Positions 1 through 8,563 of a DNA stretch of 64,000 nucleotides are shown piece after piece. The DNA comes from JARYGU01 sp033795365 (GTDB lineage Bacteria > Pseudomonadota > Alphaproteobacteria > Rhizobiales > Rhizobiaceae). The stretch is taken from positions 1-64,000 of the forward strand of contig JARYGU010000016.1 of NCBI GenBank assembly GCA_033795365.1, in the 5' to 3' direction. Position numbers and translations under genes: made by a program. Numbering within the stretch: the stretch's first letter is position 1; the number at the start of each line of letters is the position of its first letter. A model generated the notes under the pieces. That model saw nothing but the letters and a program-made list of their open reading frames with translations. It made no database searches and was not told where the DNA came from.

Positions 1-1
1 C

Positions 2-322
2 TTCGAGACCTATGTCGAGACCCAACTCGCCCCGACGCTGTCGCCGGGTGATGTCGTCATCCTCGACAATCTCGCCGTCCACAAGAGCCCGAAGGCCGAA
101 GCAGCCATCCGCGCGCGTGGGGCGTGGATGCTGTTCCTGCCGCCCTACAGCCCGGATCTCAACCCGATCGAAATGGCATTCGCAAAGCTCAAGGCGCATC
201 TGCGAGCCCGCGCCATCCGCACCATCGACGGTCTCTGGCAGGCCATCGGCAACATCTGCTCCCTCTTCTCGACAACCGAGTGCAGAAACTACTTCAAGGC
301 GGCAGGCTACGAACACACATGA
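2..322 (+). mobile_element. IS630-family transposase, C-terminal fragment
   Basis: The reading frame is open from the first bases of the window to a TGA at 320-322 and gives the last ~106 residues of a DDE transposase. The block VILDNLAVHKS (about residues 19-29 of the fragment) carries the second catalytic Asp. The block PPYSPDLNPIE carries the third acidic residue in the form typical of IS630/Tc1-like enzymes. The 5' part lies outside the window, so it cannot be judged whether the element is intact. No terminal inverted repeat was identified just after the stop, where degraded gene fragments begin. Confidence 0.85.
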
Positions 323-334
323 ATGCACGCTGCT

Positions 335-768
335 CTAGCGTGCACGCTCAAAGATGATCGTCACCCTGGCTCCGCCTGGGCGCTGAAAGTTCTCGATCAT
401 CCGGTCGCCCTCAACCCTCATGGTCAATTCATTCGTCGTTCGAACATCGCCGATCCAGTTGGGAAAGGACGAACCCTCGACAGTGTTTCCGCTGAAGTTG
501 CCGTCCCCGTCGACGGTATAGCGGCCATACAAGGCGAGCGTGCCGGCCATGACGGCCCTGTTCTCCTCGTCGGTGCCGCCTCCCCGCTCGTTCGACTTGA
601 AGCGCGGGATGCGCGGATCGTGCAGAAACTCGATGAAATGCATGTCGCTCGTGAACACCAGTATTCCCTGAGGCTCCGGGCCATAGGGAAGCGACGTCGT
701 CCCGTTCACCTCGACTGTCGCAGAGACAATTCGCCATGTCCCGACGACCCTGTTGGGTGCCTGCGCAA
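335..768 (-). pseudogene. Lipocalin-like domain protein, 5'-truncated
   Basis: The frame encodes about 145 residues with a lipocalin-like beta-barrel pattern. It begins VVGTWRIVSATVEVNG, followed by GILVFTSDMHFIEFLHDPR, and ends ...IIFERAR. Just upstream the frame reads AVAQA, which looks like the end of a secretion signal peptide, but the hydrophobic core and start codon are absent. At about 765-771 the sequence changes into a dehydrogenase fragment in another frame. The gene therefore appears to have lost its start through a deletion. Function is unknown; such domains bind small hydrophobic ligands. The 3' end lies 12 bp from the transposase stop. Confidence 0.6.
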
Positions 769-770
769 CC

Positions 771-992
771 GCTGGCGATGAAACGGCGAACCTCGCCTGC
801 AGGTGTTTCTTCGTAAATCTCGGAAGGCTCCGCGCGATCGAGAGCCGCTCCGAAATTTGTGCCGGTAGGCCCCGGCTCGGCAATGATGAAGTCTATCCCG
901 AATGGCGCGACTTCCTGAGCGACGGCCTCGACAAAGCCTTCGATGCCCCATTTGACGGCAACATAACGACTTCCTTTTGTTGTGATAATACG
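771..992 (-). pseudogene. Short-chain dehydrogenase, internal/C-terminal fragment
   Basis: About 74 residues match the C-terminal half of a classical SDR. YVAVKWGIEGF contains the active-site Tyr-x-x-x-Lys, and AEPGPTGTNFGA is the substrate-loop segment. The N-terminal nucleotide-binding half (TGxxxGIG) is missing and there is no start codon. The fragment ends abruptly where the truncated lipocalin frame begins. It cannot be a functional enzyme. The divergent LysR start fragment about 35 bp away suggests an ancestral SDR/LysR divergent pair. Confidence 0.6.
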
Positions 993-1028
993 CTCTAATC
1001 CGCATGAGCCGGTGAACAAGGATGACCA

Positions 1029-1127
1029 ATGGCGAGGCCGACGCTGACGGATCTGGCCGCCCTTGTGGCGGTCGCAGAGCACCGGAGCTTCCGGAAGGCG
1101 GCCGACGTGCTGGGCGTCTCGCGCTCA
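1029..1127 (+). pseudogene. LysR-family regulator, N-terminal fragment
   Basis: About 33 residues (MARPTLTDLAALVAVAEH, then RSFRKAADVLGVSRS) form the first half of a LysR helix-turn-helix. The similarity stops inside the recognition-helix region, where the sequence turns into the 3' side of a second LysR gene on the opposite strand. It would have been divergent from the SDR fragment on its left, a common LysR arrangement. Only a relic remains. Confidence 0.6.
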
Positions 1128-1530
1128 CACGGCTCGGGCGCGCCGAACCGAACGGCGACGTCGATCCCTTCGCCGACGAGATCGCCCATGCTGTCGCGGA
1201 CGCTGACCTCGACGGAAAGTTCGGGATAGCGGTCGAGAAAGTCGCCCAGCCGTGGCGCCAGAACATAATGGCCGAAGGTTCCATCGACATTCACCCGCAA
1301 CCGGCCGCGCACCAGCCCCTTGTTCTTTCCCGCGCTCACTGCCGCGTCCTCGATGCCGGCGAGCAATGGCGCCACGGCTTCGTAGAACTGGCGCCCTTCG
1401 TCGGTGAGCGAGATCGCCCGTGCCGTGCGGTTGAAGATCCGGATGCCGACGCGTTCCTCCAGCCGTGCGACCGCGCGGCTGATGGCGGGCTGAGTCAGCC
1501 CCATCGCTTCGCCGGCACGCGCGGAGCTGC
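1128..1530 (-). pseudogene. LysR-family regulator, internal fragment
   Basis: The minus strand encodes the second half of a LysR HTH (GLTQPAISRAVARLEERVG), the linker helix (ARAISLTDEGRQFYEAVAPLL) and the beginning of the effector domain up to DVAVRFGAPEP. Both ends are lost. At about 1128 it joins the other LysR fragment, and at about 1530 it joins a DUF1097 fragment on the opposite strand. An ATG at 1502-1504 lies within the HTH and is not a plausible natural start. Confidence 0.6.
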
Positions 1531-1761
1531 CTTCCCATCACGGTATTCGGCGTAGCGCTCGTCGTCATCGCCACCCGCGGATTGCCGATCCTGAACAACC
1601 TGCTCGGCTATTTTATCGGGCTCATCACCTTCTTCGCGTCCCACTTCGAACCCGAAGTGGCGTCGATCGCACGGCTGGGTGGCGCGACCGCGCTCGGCTC
1701 GGTCGCCGGATGGATCGCCCAATCAGTGGAACGGAGAATCCGCGAACTCGCTCGTGCATGA
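1531..1761 (+). pseudogene. DUF1097 family membrane protein, C-terminal fragment
   Basis: A plus-strand frame without a start codon encodes about 76 residues. It contains the hydrophobic segments VFGVALVVIATRGLPI and LLGYFIGLITFFA, a glycine-rich stretch (LGGATALGSVAGWIA) and a basic tail ending ERRIRELARA before TGA. The pattern resembles the C-terminal half of DUF1097 inner-membrane proteins. The 5' half has been replaced by the LysR fragment at about 1530. It has no ATG or GTG of its own and is best read as a relic. Confidence 0.5.
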
Positions 1762-2012
1762 CGGCCCTAGAACAGGAAGGAAAGCGACCTGAACCTCCAT
1801 CCATCCCGACTTTCAAGGCCAGGGCCCGGACATCCGGTCGAGCATGACGAGACGCTCAAGATAGAAGATCACCAGTTCGCCCAATGGCCGAGGATGACCT
1901 GTAGATTGGCGGATGCGGCACCAAAACCAGCTGAAAGTCGCATGTATGAAAGGAACATCCGCCCATGGCGCGAGTTGGCGAAAAGTACAAATCCGATCAG
2001 ACGGAGGAAAAA

Positions 2013-2384
2013 ATGATCGAGGTTATTCCCGCTCCGGAGCATGTCGCCGCGTTCCGTGTCACCGGCACGGTCACGACGGACGATTACGACAAGATTATTC
2101 CGACCATCGAGGAAAAGCTGAGCGATTATGAAGACATCGGCGTCCTGACGGATCTCACGGGTTTCGAGGACATGACGGCCGACGCGTTGAAACGCGATCT
2201 GCAGTACGGTCTGAGCAAGCTTAGCGAGCTTCACCGGTTCAAGCGTGCCGCTGTGATTTCCGACAAGCAATGGATCAAGGCGGCGACCGATATGACCGGC
2301 ACACTTTTCCCGCAGATCGAAGCACGTGTGTTCTCGGAAAAGGAGAAAACGCAGGCGATGAACTGGGTGTCGGATGTTCACTAA
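2013..2384 (+). CDS. SpoIIAA-like/STAS-superfamily protein
   Basis: This 123-residue protein begins MIEVIPAPEHVAAFRVTGTVT. Its alternating beta/alpha pattern is that of the SpoIIAA-like family (COG-type STAS-fold proteins). It has a DLTGFEDMTADAL segment after strand 3 and a C-terminal FSEKEKTQAMNWV helix. The ATG at 2013 is chosen because GGAGG lies 6-7 bases upstream; an in-frame ATG at 1965 has no such site. These small cytosolic proteins are often found near stress genes and their ligands are unknown. The next gene (2441) follows on the same strand. Confidence 0.7.
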   Translation: MIEVIPAPEHVAAFRVTGTVTTDDYDKIIPTIEEKLSDYEDIGVLTDLTGFEDMTADALKRDLQYGLSKLSELHRFKRAAVISDKQWIKAATDMTGTLFPQIEARVFSEKEKTQAMNWVSDVH

Positions 2385-2440
2385 CGCACCGACGAGGAGG
2401 TGATTGCCCAGGCGTGGGATTTGTTTTGGCAGAGGCTTCA

Positions 2441-2779
2441 ATGGATCAGGACCAGTTTGCCTTGGTGGTGGATATCAAGACAAAGCCGGGCCTTGAGCAA
2501 GAGTACGAACGCCTGATGCTGGAGGTCGTCGAACGGCAAACAGCCGAGCCGACCTATGTCGGCATGAGCGTTCACCGCGATCCCGATGATCCGACGCACT
2601 TTATGCTCTATGAAGCTTGGCGTGACCGCAAGGATTTTGAAACCGTTCAGATGAAGCGGAGTTACCGCCGGAACTATGAGGAGACTCTGGAGCGATTGCC
2701 GGAGCGGCCCTGTGTCATGAGCTTCCACATGCCGACATGGTCCCAAGGGCGACTGCCGAAAGCCGGCCGGTTCGCGTAA
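2441..2779 (+). CDS. Antibiotic biosynthesis monooxygenase (ABM) domain protein
   Basis: The product is 112 residues. It has the ferredoxin-like ABM fold pattern: VVDIKTKPGLEQEYERLMLEV, then PTYVGMSVHRDPDDPTHFMLYEAW, then the RKDFETVQMKRSYRRN helix. Family members are small dimeric enzymes such as quinol or heme monooxygenases and stress-response proteins; the substrate here cannot be read from sequence. The start is the ATG at 2441. The gene lies 56 bp after the SpoIIAA-like gene and may be co-transcribed with it. Confidence 0.75.
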   Translation: MDQDQFALVVDIKTKPGLEQEYERLMLEVVERQTAEPTYVGMSVHRDPDDPTHFMLYEAWRDRKDFETVQMKRSYRRNYEETLERLPERPCVMSFHMPTWSQGRLPKAGRFA

Positions 2780-2859
2780 GATTCACACGCGACTGAAGGC
2801 AGGACGCGATCGCAGCCGATCCACGCGGGACCATGGCTGAACTGGCGAAGGAGAAGGCG

Positions 2860-3077
2860 ATGGCGGATGACAACAACGACGCGCCGCAAGTCCTGCAATC
2901 GATGACAACCGAGCATTTCGTGCTGCAGACCGCCCGTACAGCCACGATCCAGGAGGCCAACCAGCGCGCCAATCTGTTCCTGACCTCGGTCTCGAGCGCA
3001 ACGATCGCTCTCGCCTTCGTAGCGCAAGTCACTGAGATGGGCGCTCCTTTCGTGCTGTTCAGCCTGATCGTTCGGCC
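2860..3077 (+). pseudogene. Small membrane protein, N-terminal part, truncated by fusion
   Basis: A start at ATG 2860 has GGAG at 2850-2853. The first ~72 residues contain LQSMTTEHFVLQTARTATI, typical of a family of small bacterial membrane proteins of unknown function. The first hydrophobic segment follows (ATIALAFVAQVTEMGAPFVLFSLIV). After LIV the frame becomes hydrophilic (RPCSSTRDSS...) and stops at 3126. Here the sequence passes into the C-terminal part of what looks like a different membrane protein in another frame, so this gene is probably broken by a deletion. Confidence 0.5.
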
Positions 3078-3347
3078 GTGCTCGTCGACAAGGGACTCAA
3101 GCCTTCGCAATGGCAGTTTTTCGTGACGACCGCCGGGATGGTAAGCACGATCAATGGCGCAATCGCAGGCGTTTTCACCGGTATAGCGGCGACATCGTTG
3201 ATCCATTTGGGGATGGCTCTCGGCGTGGTGTCCGGAATTCTTGTCTTCGCCGTAAGCATCCTGCTCCTGCGGCTCTACCACGTCCGAGCCTGGGCGGCGG
3301 CTGAACAAAGACTGATGATCCTTTTCCCGATTGGGCACGTGGAATGA
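3078..3347 (+). pseudogene. Membrane protein, C-terminal part joined to the preceding fragment
   Basis: The frame begins with a GTG at 3078 that has no ribosome-binding site. It encodes LVDKGLKPSQWQFFVTTAG, two strong membrane spans (GAIAGVFTGIAATSLIHLGM and LGVVSGILVFAVSILLLRL) and an amphipathic tail ending FPIGHVE. It may be the other half of the preceding gene after a frameshift. The lack of similarity in style favours a join of two unrelated genes. A short genuine protein is not excluded. Confidence 0.4.
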
Positions 3348-3424
3348 AAGCTTTTGTGGCCATCGGACCATCGTGAAACTCAGACGGAAGGGCGGAGATA
3401 TCAGGTGAAACCAAGGAGGCAGGA

Positions 3425-4861
3425 ATGCCTGAAGGGAATAGCCAATACGGACTGGGCTTCACCACGCTCGAACACGAAGTCGATCAGTTATCGTTAAAGG
3501 TGGAAGGCGTGTTGCCGGCGTGGCTGACTGGTCGGCTGCTTAGAACAGGGCCTGCAAAGTTCGAGGTCGGACAGCAGGCCTATACGCACTGGTTCGACGG
3601 GCTTGCGATGCTCCACGCCTTCGATTTCGGCGACAGCATGGTTCGCTATTCCAACCGTTTCATTCGCTCGCAGGCCTATTGCGAAGCGATGGAGAAGGGC
3701 CGCGTCGTGCGCGGCGAATTCATGACGGATCCGTGCAGAACGCTCTTTGGCCGTGTGATGGCGATCTTCGACCCAAAGCCGACCGACAATGCGAATGTCA
3801 ACGTCTCCGTTCTGGGTAAGGAGATCGTTGCGCTGACTGAAACGCCGATGCCGATCCGCTTCGATCCGCATACGCTCGAAACGCGCAGCCGACTGCAATT
3901 CAGCCCCGCGATCGGTGGGCAGGTCTCGACTGCGCATCCGCACAGCGATGGAGTGCGCGGCTACTCCTATGTCATCGATATGGGGCGCCACAGCTTCTAC
4001 CGCCTGTTTATCGACGAGAACGGCACCCAGCGGGTCTTGGCGGAGATTCCGGTCGACCGACCGAGCTATATGCATTCGTTCGGCATGTCCGAGCACTACC
4101 TGGTATTGACGGAATTCCCGCTGCGGGTGAACCCGATCTGGCTCGCATTGTCGGATAAGCCTTTCATCACGAATTACCGCTGGCGGCCGGAGTTCGGTAC
4201 GCTGTTTACGGCAATCGACAAGGCCAATGGCGCCGTCATAACCCGCGCCAAGGCGCCACCCTGCTTCTGCTTCCATCACGTCAACGCGTTTGAGGCGGAT
4301 GGAACGCTGCTGGTGGATCTCCTCGCCTATCCTGATGCGAAGATCATCGACGACCTGCGCCTCGACCGCCTGCGCGCCGGAGCGAAAATAAATCCGACCT
4401 CGACACTGACGCGATTCCGCATTCCGCTCGATGGCCGTGGTTCAGGAATGGTTGAGATTGAGCCGGAGCCGCTTTGTGACACGCGGATCGAGTTGCCGCG
4501 CATCGACTATTCCCGCCGCGCCGGGCGATCCTATAGTTGCATATGGGGAGCAGGACAGAGCCGAGCAGACACCTTCCTCGACACCATTGCCAAGATCGAG
4601 CTTTCGACCACGGCGCCGGCAACCGTGACGACCTGGACCGAGCCGGGGTGCTTTCCCGGCGAGCCTGTCTTCGTAGCGCGGCCGCAGGGAATGGCGGAGG
4701 ATGACGGCGTCCTCCTGTCCGTTGTGCTCGATGCCGGCGCGGGGACCTCGTTCCTGCTTGCGCTCGACGCCGCGACGCTTGCCGAACTCGCCCGGGCTTC
4801 GGTGCCGCATCACATCCCCTTCGGCTTTCATGGCAACTACTTTTCAGGCCGCTTTTCCTAA
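3425..4861 (+). CDS. Carotenoid oxygenase (RPE65/CCD family)
   Basis: This 478-residue protein is full length for a non-heme iron carotenoid cleavage dioxygenase, a seven-bladed beta-propeller that cleaves a double bond in carotenoids or apocarotenoids with O2. The four iron-ligand histidine contexts are present: H171 in STAHPHSD, H217 in YMHSFG, H284 in FCFHHVNAFE, and H469 in PFGFHGNYF near the C-terminus. No signal peptide is seen. The ATG at 3425 follows AAGGAGGCAGGA. No carotenoid biosynthesis gene is in the window, so the substrate is open and could be environmental, such as plant apocarotenoids or stilbenoids. The gene lies intact among decayed neighbours. Confidence 0.85.
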   Translation: MPEGNSQYGLGFTTLEHEVDQLSLKVEGVLPAWLTGRLLRTGPAKFEVGQQAYTHWFDGLAMLHAFDFGDSMVRYSNRFIRSQAYCEAMEKGRVVRGEFMTDPCRTLFGRVMAIFDPKPTDNANVNVSVLGKEIVALTETPMPIRFDPHTLETRSRLQFSPAIGGQVSTAHPHSDGVRGYSYVIDMGRHSFYRLFIDENGTQRVLAEIPVDRPSYMHSFGMSEHYLVLTEFPLRVNPIWLALSDKPFITNYRWRPEFGTLFTAIDKANGAVITRAKAPPCFCFHHVNAFEADGTLLVDLLAYPDAKIIDDLRLDRLRAGAKINPTSTLTRFRIPLDGRGSGMVEIEPEPLCDTRIELPRIDYSRRAGRSYSCIWGAGQSRADTFLDTIAKIELSTTAPATVTTWTEPGCFPGEPVFVARPQGMAEDDGVLLSVVLDAGAGTSFLLALDAATLAELARASVPHHIPFGFHGNYFSGRFS

Positions 4862-5041
4862 GTCTGCGGAGAGACTATCGAGCCTGACAACCTCAAAACA
4901 ACACCGGTGGATCAGCGACCGGAACCGGCGAGCAGCTCGACCAGAACACGACGGAAGGCACACGGGACAGAAAAAGCCAACCACCAAGTGCGACCCCATG
5001 AACCTGTCGGACGTGATCGCTGATCCGGCTCCGAAGGGGCG

Positions 5042-5917
5042 ATGGCGACTGCCAGCCTCAGAGACTGCCTCCAGGCCTATGTCAGCGAGAGCTGGACGGA
5101 ACAGGACAGCGAGAGCCATCAACGTGCGCGGGCGATCAACATGCGGGGCGAGGTGGCGCTGGACCGTGACCCGATCGAGCGCTACGCCCGCTACGCGCCG
5201 TTCTTCGACGACTTCATGCCTCGCTTCGACGGGAAGGGCTGGGCGAGCATCGGCCTTCGCACCGGCCCCGACTTCTGGTCGCTGACATTGCACCGATCTC
5301 CCCGCCAGGGGCCATTCGAAGAAACCGAGAGGGCCGTGCTCCAGCAGTTTTCCGTGAGGCTGAACGAAGTCGGCAGCCTCGCGCATCTGGTGGGGCGCGT
5401 GACGCTGTCCACAGTCGCCACATCGTTCGACCAGATCGGAAAGGCCGTGGTCGCAATCGATCAGACAGGGCGGTTCATTCATGCCAACGCCACGGCCCAA
5501 CGGCTGTTGAGCAGTTCCATCCAGATTACCGACGGGCGGCTGATGCTTCGCGATCGGCATGCCGCAGCCGAATACAGAAGGGTGATCAGCCGCCTGCAAG
5601 GGCTTCGCGAAGGCAGGGCCTTGCGCGCCGCCCCCGATCATTGTCCGGCGGGAGAACGCGACTCCGCTCGTGATCAGGTTTCTGCCCGTCGACGGCGCGG
5701 CGAAGACGCCGTTCGCGTGCACCCGAGCCCTGCTGCTCCTCCACGAGCTGTCAGGGCCGGGCAGGAACGAGTGGCAGTCTTCGGCCGCGCCTTTGGGCTC
5801 ACTCCGGCAGAAGCGCGCGGCACTCGCCACGCTTCGGTCCTCAAGGATGTCGACAATCGACCGGTGCTCCAAGTCGACGCGCATAAGGGGAAGCAATCAT
5901 CGGCAGTCGGTCGGTGA
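5042..5917 (+). pseudogene. LuxR-type HTH regulator, frameshifted
   Basis: The N-terminal ~195 residues in this frame (from MATASLRDCLQAYV) resemble the sensor part of rhizobial LuxR-like regulators. It includes a PAS-like segment, IGKAVVAIDQTGRFIHANATAQRLL. Near 5625 the frame is lost: continuation IIVRRENATPLVIRFLPVDG is found in the +1 frame up to about 5750. The original frame then resumes with FGRAFGLTPAEAR, the start of the C-terminal LuxR HTH. The rest of the HTH is unrecognisable (VLKDVDNRPVLQVDAHKG). Two compensating frameshifts plus a damaged HTH make a functional regulator unlikely. The upstream 180 bp holds no gene. Confidence 0.6.
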
Positions 5918-5936
5918 ACGTTTGGCGTTGCCGCGG

Positions 5937-6815
5937 TCACTCCTCGCCGATCGACCGGCGCTTATATTCGGATGGACTGCAGCCTACGAGATGCTGAAAC
6001 TGCGACGAGAGGTGGAAAGCCGAGCTGAAGCCCAGCAGGCCGGCGACTTCCTTTACGGGTTTGTCGGTATTGGCGAAAATATCCTGCGCCCGGCGTATTC
6101 TGAGCGACACAAGATGCTGTTTCGGTGAAACACCGGCCTTCTCTCGAAAGACGCGTCGAAAGTAGGAATAGCTGACGCCGAGTTCCCTAGCCACGTCCTC
6201 GACCGATATCCGCTGCGTGCACCGTTCCATCAGCAGCATGCGAGCTCTCTCCACCAGCCGATCCGCCGGCGCTGCCGACGACAGTTCTCTCTGCTGCGAC
6301 AGCAGCGCCAGGAGTTGCAGGCCGAGTGTGGAGAGCAGCGGTTGATTGGCCAAGCCATCCTCGACCGCAAGGCTGTGGATCCTCTCGAAAGTGGCACCGA
6401 TATCCGGCGTCGACGGCAGGACGGACCGCATCGGATCGATCAGGCCCGCAGTACGTGCGAAATCGAAAGCTATGCTGCGGCATTCGATCCAGTTTTCGGT
6501 CCAGCCGAGCTCCGGATCAGGCGCAAACCGATGCCAAACCCCCGGAAACAGAAGCACGACGGAGCCCGCTTCGACGAGTTGCATCTTTCCGCGGCGTCCG
6601 AATTCGAACAGGCCGCGTCCTTCGGCGATGAGGATCACCTGATAGGCCTGCAGGATCCGGCCTCTTTTCCAGTCGAAATGATGGTCATCCGGATGGCGGA
6701 TCGGAGGATAGACGGAATGAGGCAGGATTTTCGTATGCCCAGTCGAAACCGCCGTGCATCCCCAGGCGGAACACAGTCGATTATCGGGCAAATACAGGAA
6801 ATAGTTCTGTGTCAT
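5937..6815 (-). CDS. AraC-family transcriptional regulator
   Basis: The protein is 292 residues. The N-terminal half is a cupin-like sugar-sensing domain (YQVILIAEGRGLFEFGRRGK, VLLFPGVWHRFAPDPELGW). The C-terminal ~100 residues carry two HTH motifs (ISVEDVARELGVSYSYFRRVFREKAGVSP and VKEVAGLLGFSSAFHLSSQF) followed by the AraC signature end GCSPSEYKRR. It is divergent from the isomerase and ABC transport genes, with a 254-bp gap to the isomerase start. It is therefore the probable activator of that cassette and a sugar is its likely effector, which is inference from context. Confidence 0.85.
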   Translation of the reverse strand: MTQNYFLYLPDNRLCSAWGCTAVSTGHTKILPHSVYPPIRHPDDHHFDWKRGRILQAYQVILIAEGRGLFEFGRRGKMQLVEAGSVVLLFPGVWHRFAPDPELGWTENWIECRSIAFDFARTAGLIDPMRSVLPSTPDIGATFERIHSLAVEDGLANQPLLSTLGLQLLALLSQQRELSSAAPADRLVERARMLLMERCTQRISVEDVARELGVSYSYFRRVFREKAGVSPKQHLVSLRIRRAQDIFANTDKPVKEVAGLLGFSSAFHLSSQFQHLVGCSPSEYKRRSIGEE

Positions 6816-6992
6816 GGAGACCTGCCAAGGATCAGTTTTTGTATGCTTCAGATCATTTTTGGAGAAAAGACCGTGATGTCAACTCGCATCCGTGATGCTA
6901 CGGTTTCCCAGAGGATGGAGCCGGCATCAGGAGTTGCCGTCGCAGGTAGATAGCCGACCGCAACCAATTGCGGCCCTGGAGGAGAGAAATCA

Positions 6993-7073
6993 GTGTCATC
7001 GTTGCTGAGTGCGGCCGGCTTTCGCCTGCTGCCATACCCTGCGCATTGCTGTTCGACGGCAGAGCGCGCATGA
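6993..7073 (+). CDS. Putative 26-residue leader ORF coupled to the isomerase gene
   Basis: A GTG at 6993 is preceded by an ideal Shine-Dalgarno (GGAGGAG, 6978-6984, 8-base spacer). The frame runs 26 codons (beginning VSSLLSAAGFRLL) and its TGA overlaps the isomerase ATG as ATGA at 7070-7073. The isomerase ATG has no ribosome-binding site of its own. This suggests that ribosomes load at the leader and re-initiate on the isomerase. The peptide contains two adjacent cysteines and no obvious attenuator run of one codon. Inference from sequence only. Confidence 0.45.
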   Translation: MSSLLSAAGFRLLPYPAHCCSTAERA

Positions 7074-8497
7074 CGGACCGCAAGCTCAAAATCGGCCTCT
7101 TCGGCATAGGCCTTGCAACATATTGGCCGCAGTTCGAGGGGCTGGAGGAAAGACTCGCTGGTTATGTCGGGCAGATGGCCGAGAAACTGGCTCGGCCCAA
7201 TATCGAGATCATCAATCTCGGCTTGATCGACTCGCCCGAAAAAGCCGTCGATGCCGGTCATCGTTTCCGGGAGGCTGACGTCGATCTCATCTTCCTGCAC
7301 GTGACGACCTATGCCCTATCGTCCACGGTCCTGCCGGTCGTGCGGCGTGCGCGTGTTCCCGTCGTCATCCTGAACCTGCAGCCGCAGGCATCAATCGACT
7401 ACGGCAGCTTCAATGCGCTGGGCGACCGGACGAAGATGACCGGCGAATGGCTTGCCCACTGCGGCGCTTGTCCTGTGCCGGAAATCGCCAATGTGTTCCG
7501 CCGGTCGGGCGTCGCTTTCCACCAAATCACCGGCACACTGCATAATGACCCGGCGGTCGACCGTGAGATTGCCGATTGGATCGACGCGGCCGGCGTTGCC
7601 CATGTCATGGCGCATAACAGGCTGGGCGTGATGGGCCGTTATTACAACGGCATGCTCGACATCTATTCCGATCTGACGGCTCATACGGCAGCCTTCGGCA
7701 CGCATATCGAAATCGTCGAGATCGATGAATTGGCGCGGCTGCGCCGCGAGACGACGGACGAGGAAATCGCCATGTCTCTGGCGACGATCCGGCGTGAGTT
7801 CGACATCGATCCCGATTGCGATCCGGCAGAGCTTCGAAGGGCGGCCCGCACGGCCGTTGCCTTGCGCAAGTTCGTTGAGGCCAGGAAGCTCGGTTCGCTT
7901 GCCTATTATTATGAATCGACACCGGGCCATGAATATGAGGACGTGATCACTTCGGTCATCGTCGGCTGCTCGCTCCTGACGGCACAAGGCGTCCCCGTGG
8001 CTGGCGAATACGAGGTCAAGAACGTCCAGGCGATGAAGATTATGGACAGTTTCGGCGTCGGCGGATCCTTCACCGAATATTATGCGATGGATTTTCGGGA
8101 GGACATCGTGCTCATGGGTCATGACGGACCCGGGCATATCAAGGTTGCCGAAGGCAGGACCAAGATCCGTCCGCTTAAGGTCTATCATGGCAAAGTCGGA
8201 TCCGGCGTAAGTGTCGAGATGTCCGTCAAACATGGACCGGTGACCCTTCTTTCGGTCATCGAGCGCGAAGGGCGCATCACCCTCCTCTGCGCGGAGGGAG
8301 AGTCGGTGCCCGGCCCAATTCTGGAAATCGGCAATACCAACAGCCGCTACAAATTCGAGATCGGCGCCCGCCGCTTCGTCGAGAACTGGAATGCGGAGGG
8401 GCCGGCGCATCACTGTGCCGTCGGCGTCGGACATATAGCTGCGAAAATCGAAAAACTCGGCAAGCTTCTGAATCTCGAGGTGATTCAAATCTGCTGA
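7070..8497 (+). CDS. L-fucose/L-arabinose isomerase-family protein
   Basis: The product is 475 residues from the ATG at 7070. It begins KLKIGLFGIGLATYWPQF, characteristic of the arabinose/fucose isomerase superfamily N-terminal domain. Later segments are GSLAYYYESTPGHEYEDVITSV, VPVAGEYEVKNVQAMKIMD and FGVGGSFTEYYAMDF, then VLMGHDGPGHI. Glu and His residues in these blocks are candidate Mn2+ ligands. The family interconverts aldoses and ketoses in the cytosol; the sugar here is not known. It is the first gene of a cassette with a binding protein, ABC ATPase, permease and hydrolase. Translation probably depends on the leader ORF ending at its start codon. Confidence 0.8.
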   Translation: MTDRKLKIGLFGIGLATYWPQFEGLEERLAGYVGQMAEKLARPNIEIINLGLIDSPEKAVDAGHRFREADVDLIFLHVTTYALSSTVLPVVRRARVPVVILNLQPQASIDYGSFNALGDRTKMTGEWLAHCGACPVPEIANVFRRSGVAFHQITGTLHNDPAVDREIADWIDAAGVAHVMAHNRLGVMGRYYNGMLDIYSDLTAHTAAFGTHIEIVEIDELARLRRETTDEEIAMSLATIRREFDIDPDCDPAELRRAARTAVALRKFVEARKLGSLAYYYESTPGHEYEDVITSVIVGCSLLTAQGVPVAGEYEVKNVQAMKIMDSFGVGGSFTEYYAMDFREDIVLMGHDGPGHIKVAEGRTKIRPLKVYHGKVGSGVSVEMSVKHGPVTLLSVIEREGRITLLCAEGESVPGPILEIGNTNSRYKFEIGARRFVENWNAEGPAHHCAVGVGHIAAKIEKLGKLLNLEVIQIC

Positions 8498-8563
8498 ACA
8501 CTCTCATGCATGGGCCGCGGCCAGCGCCCCGGTCAAACAATCAACAGGTGAGGAGGACCTAAT

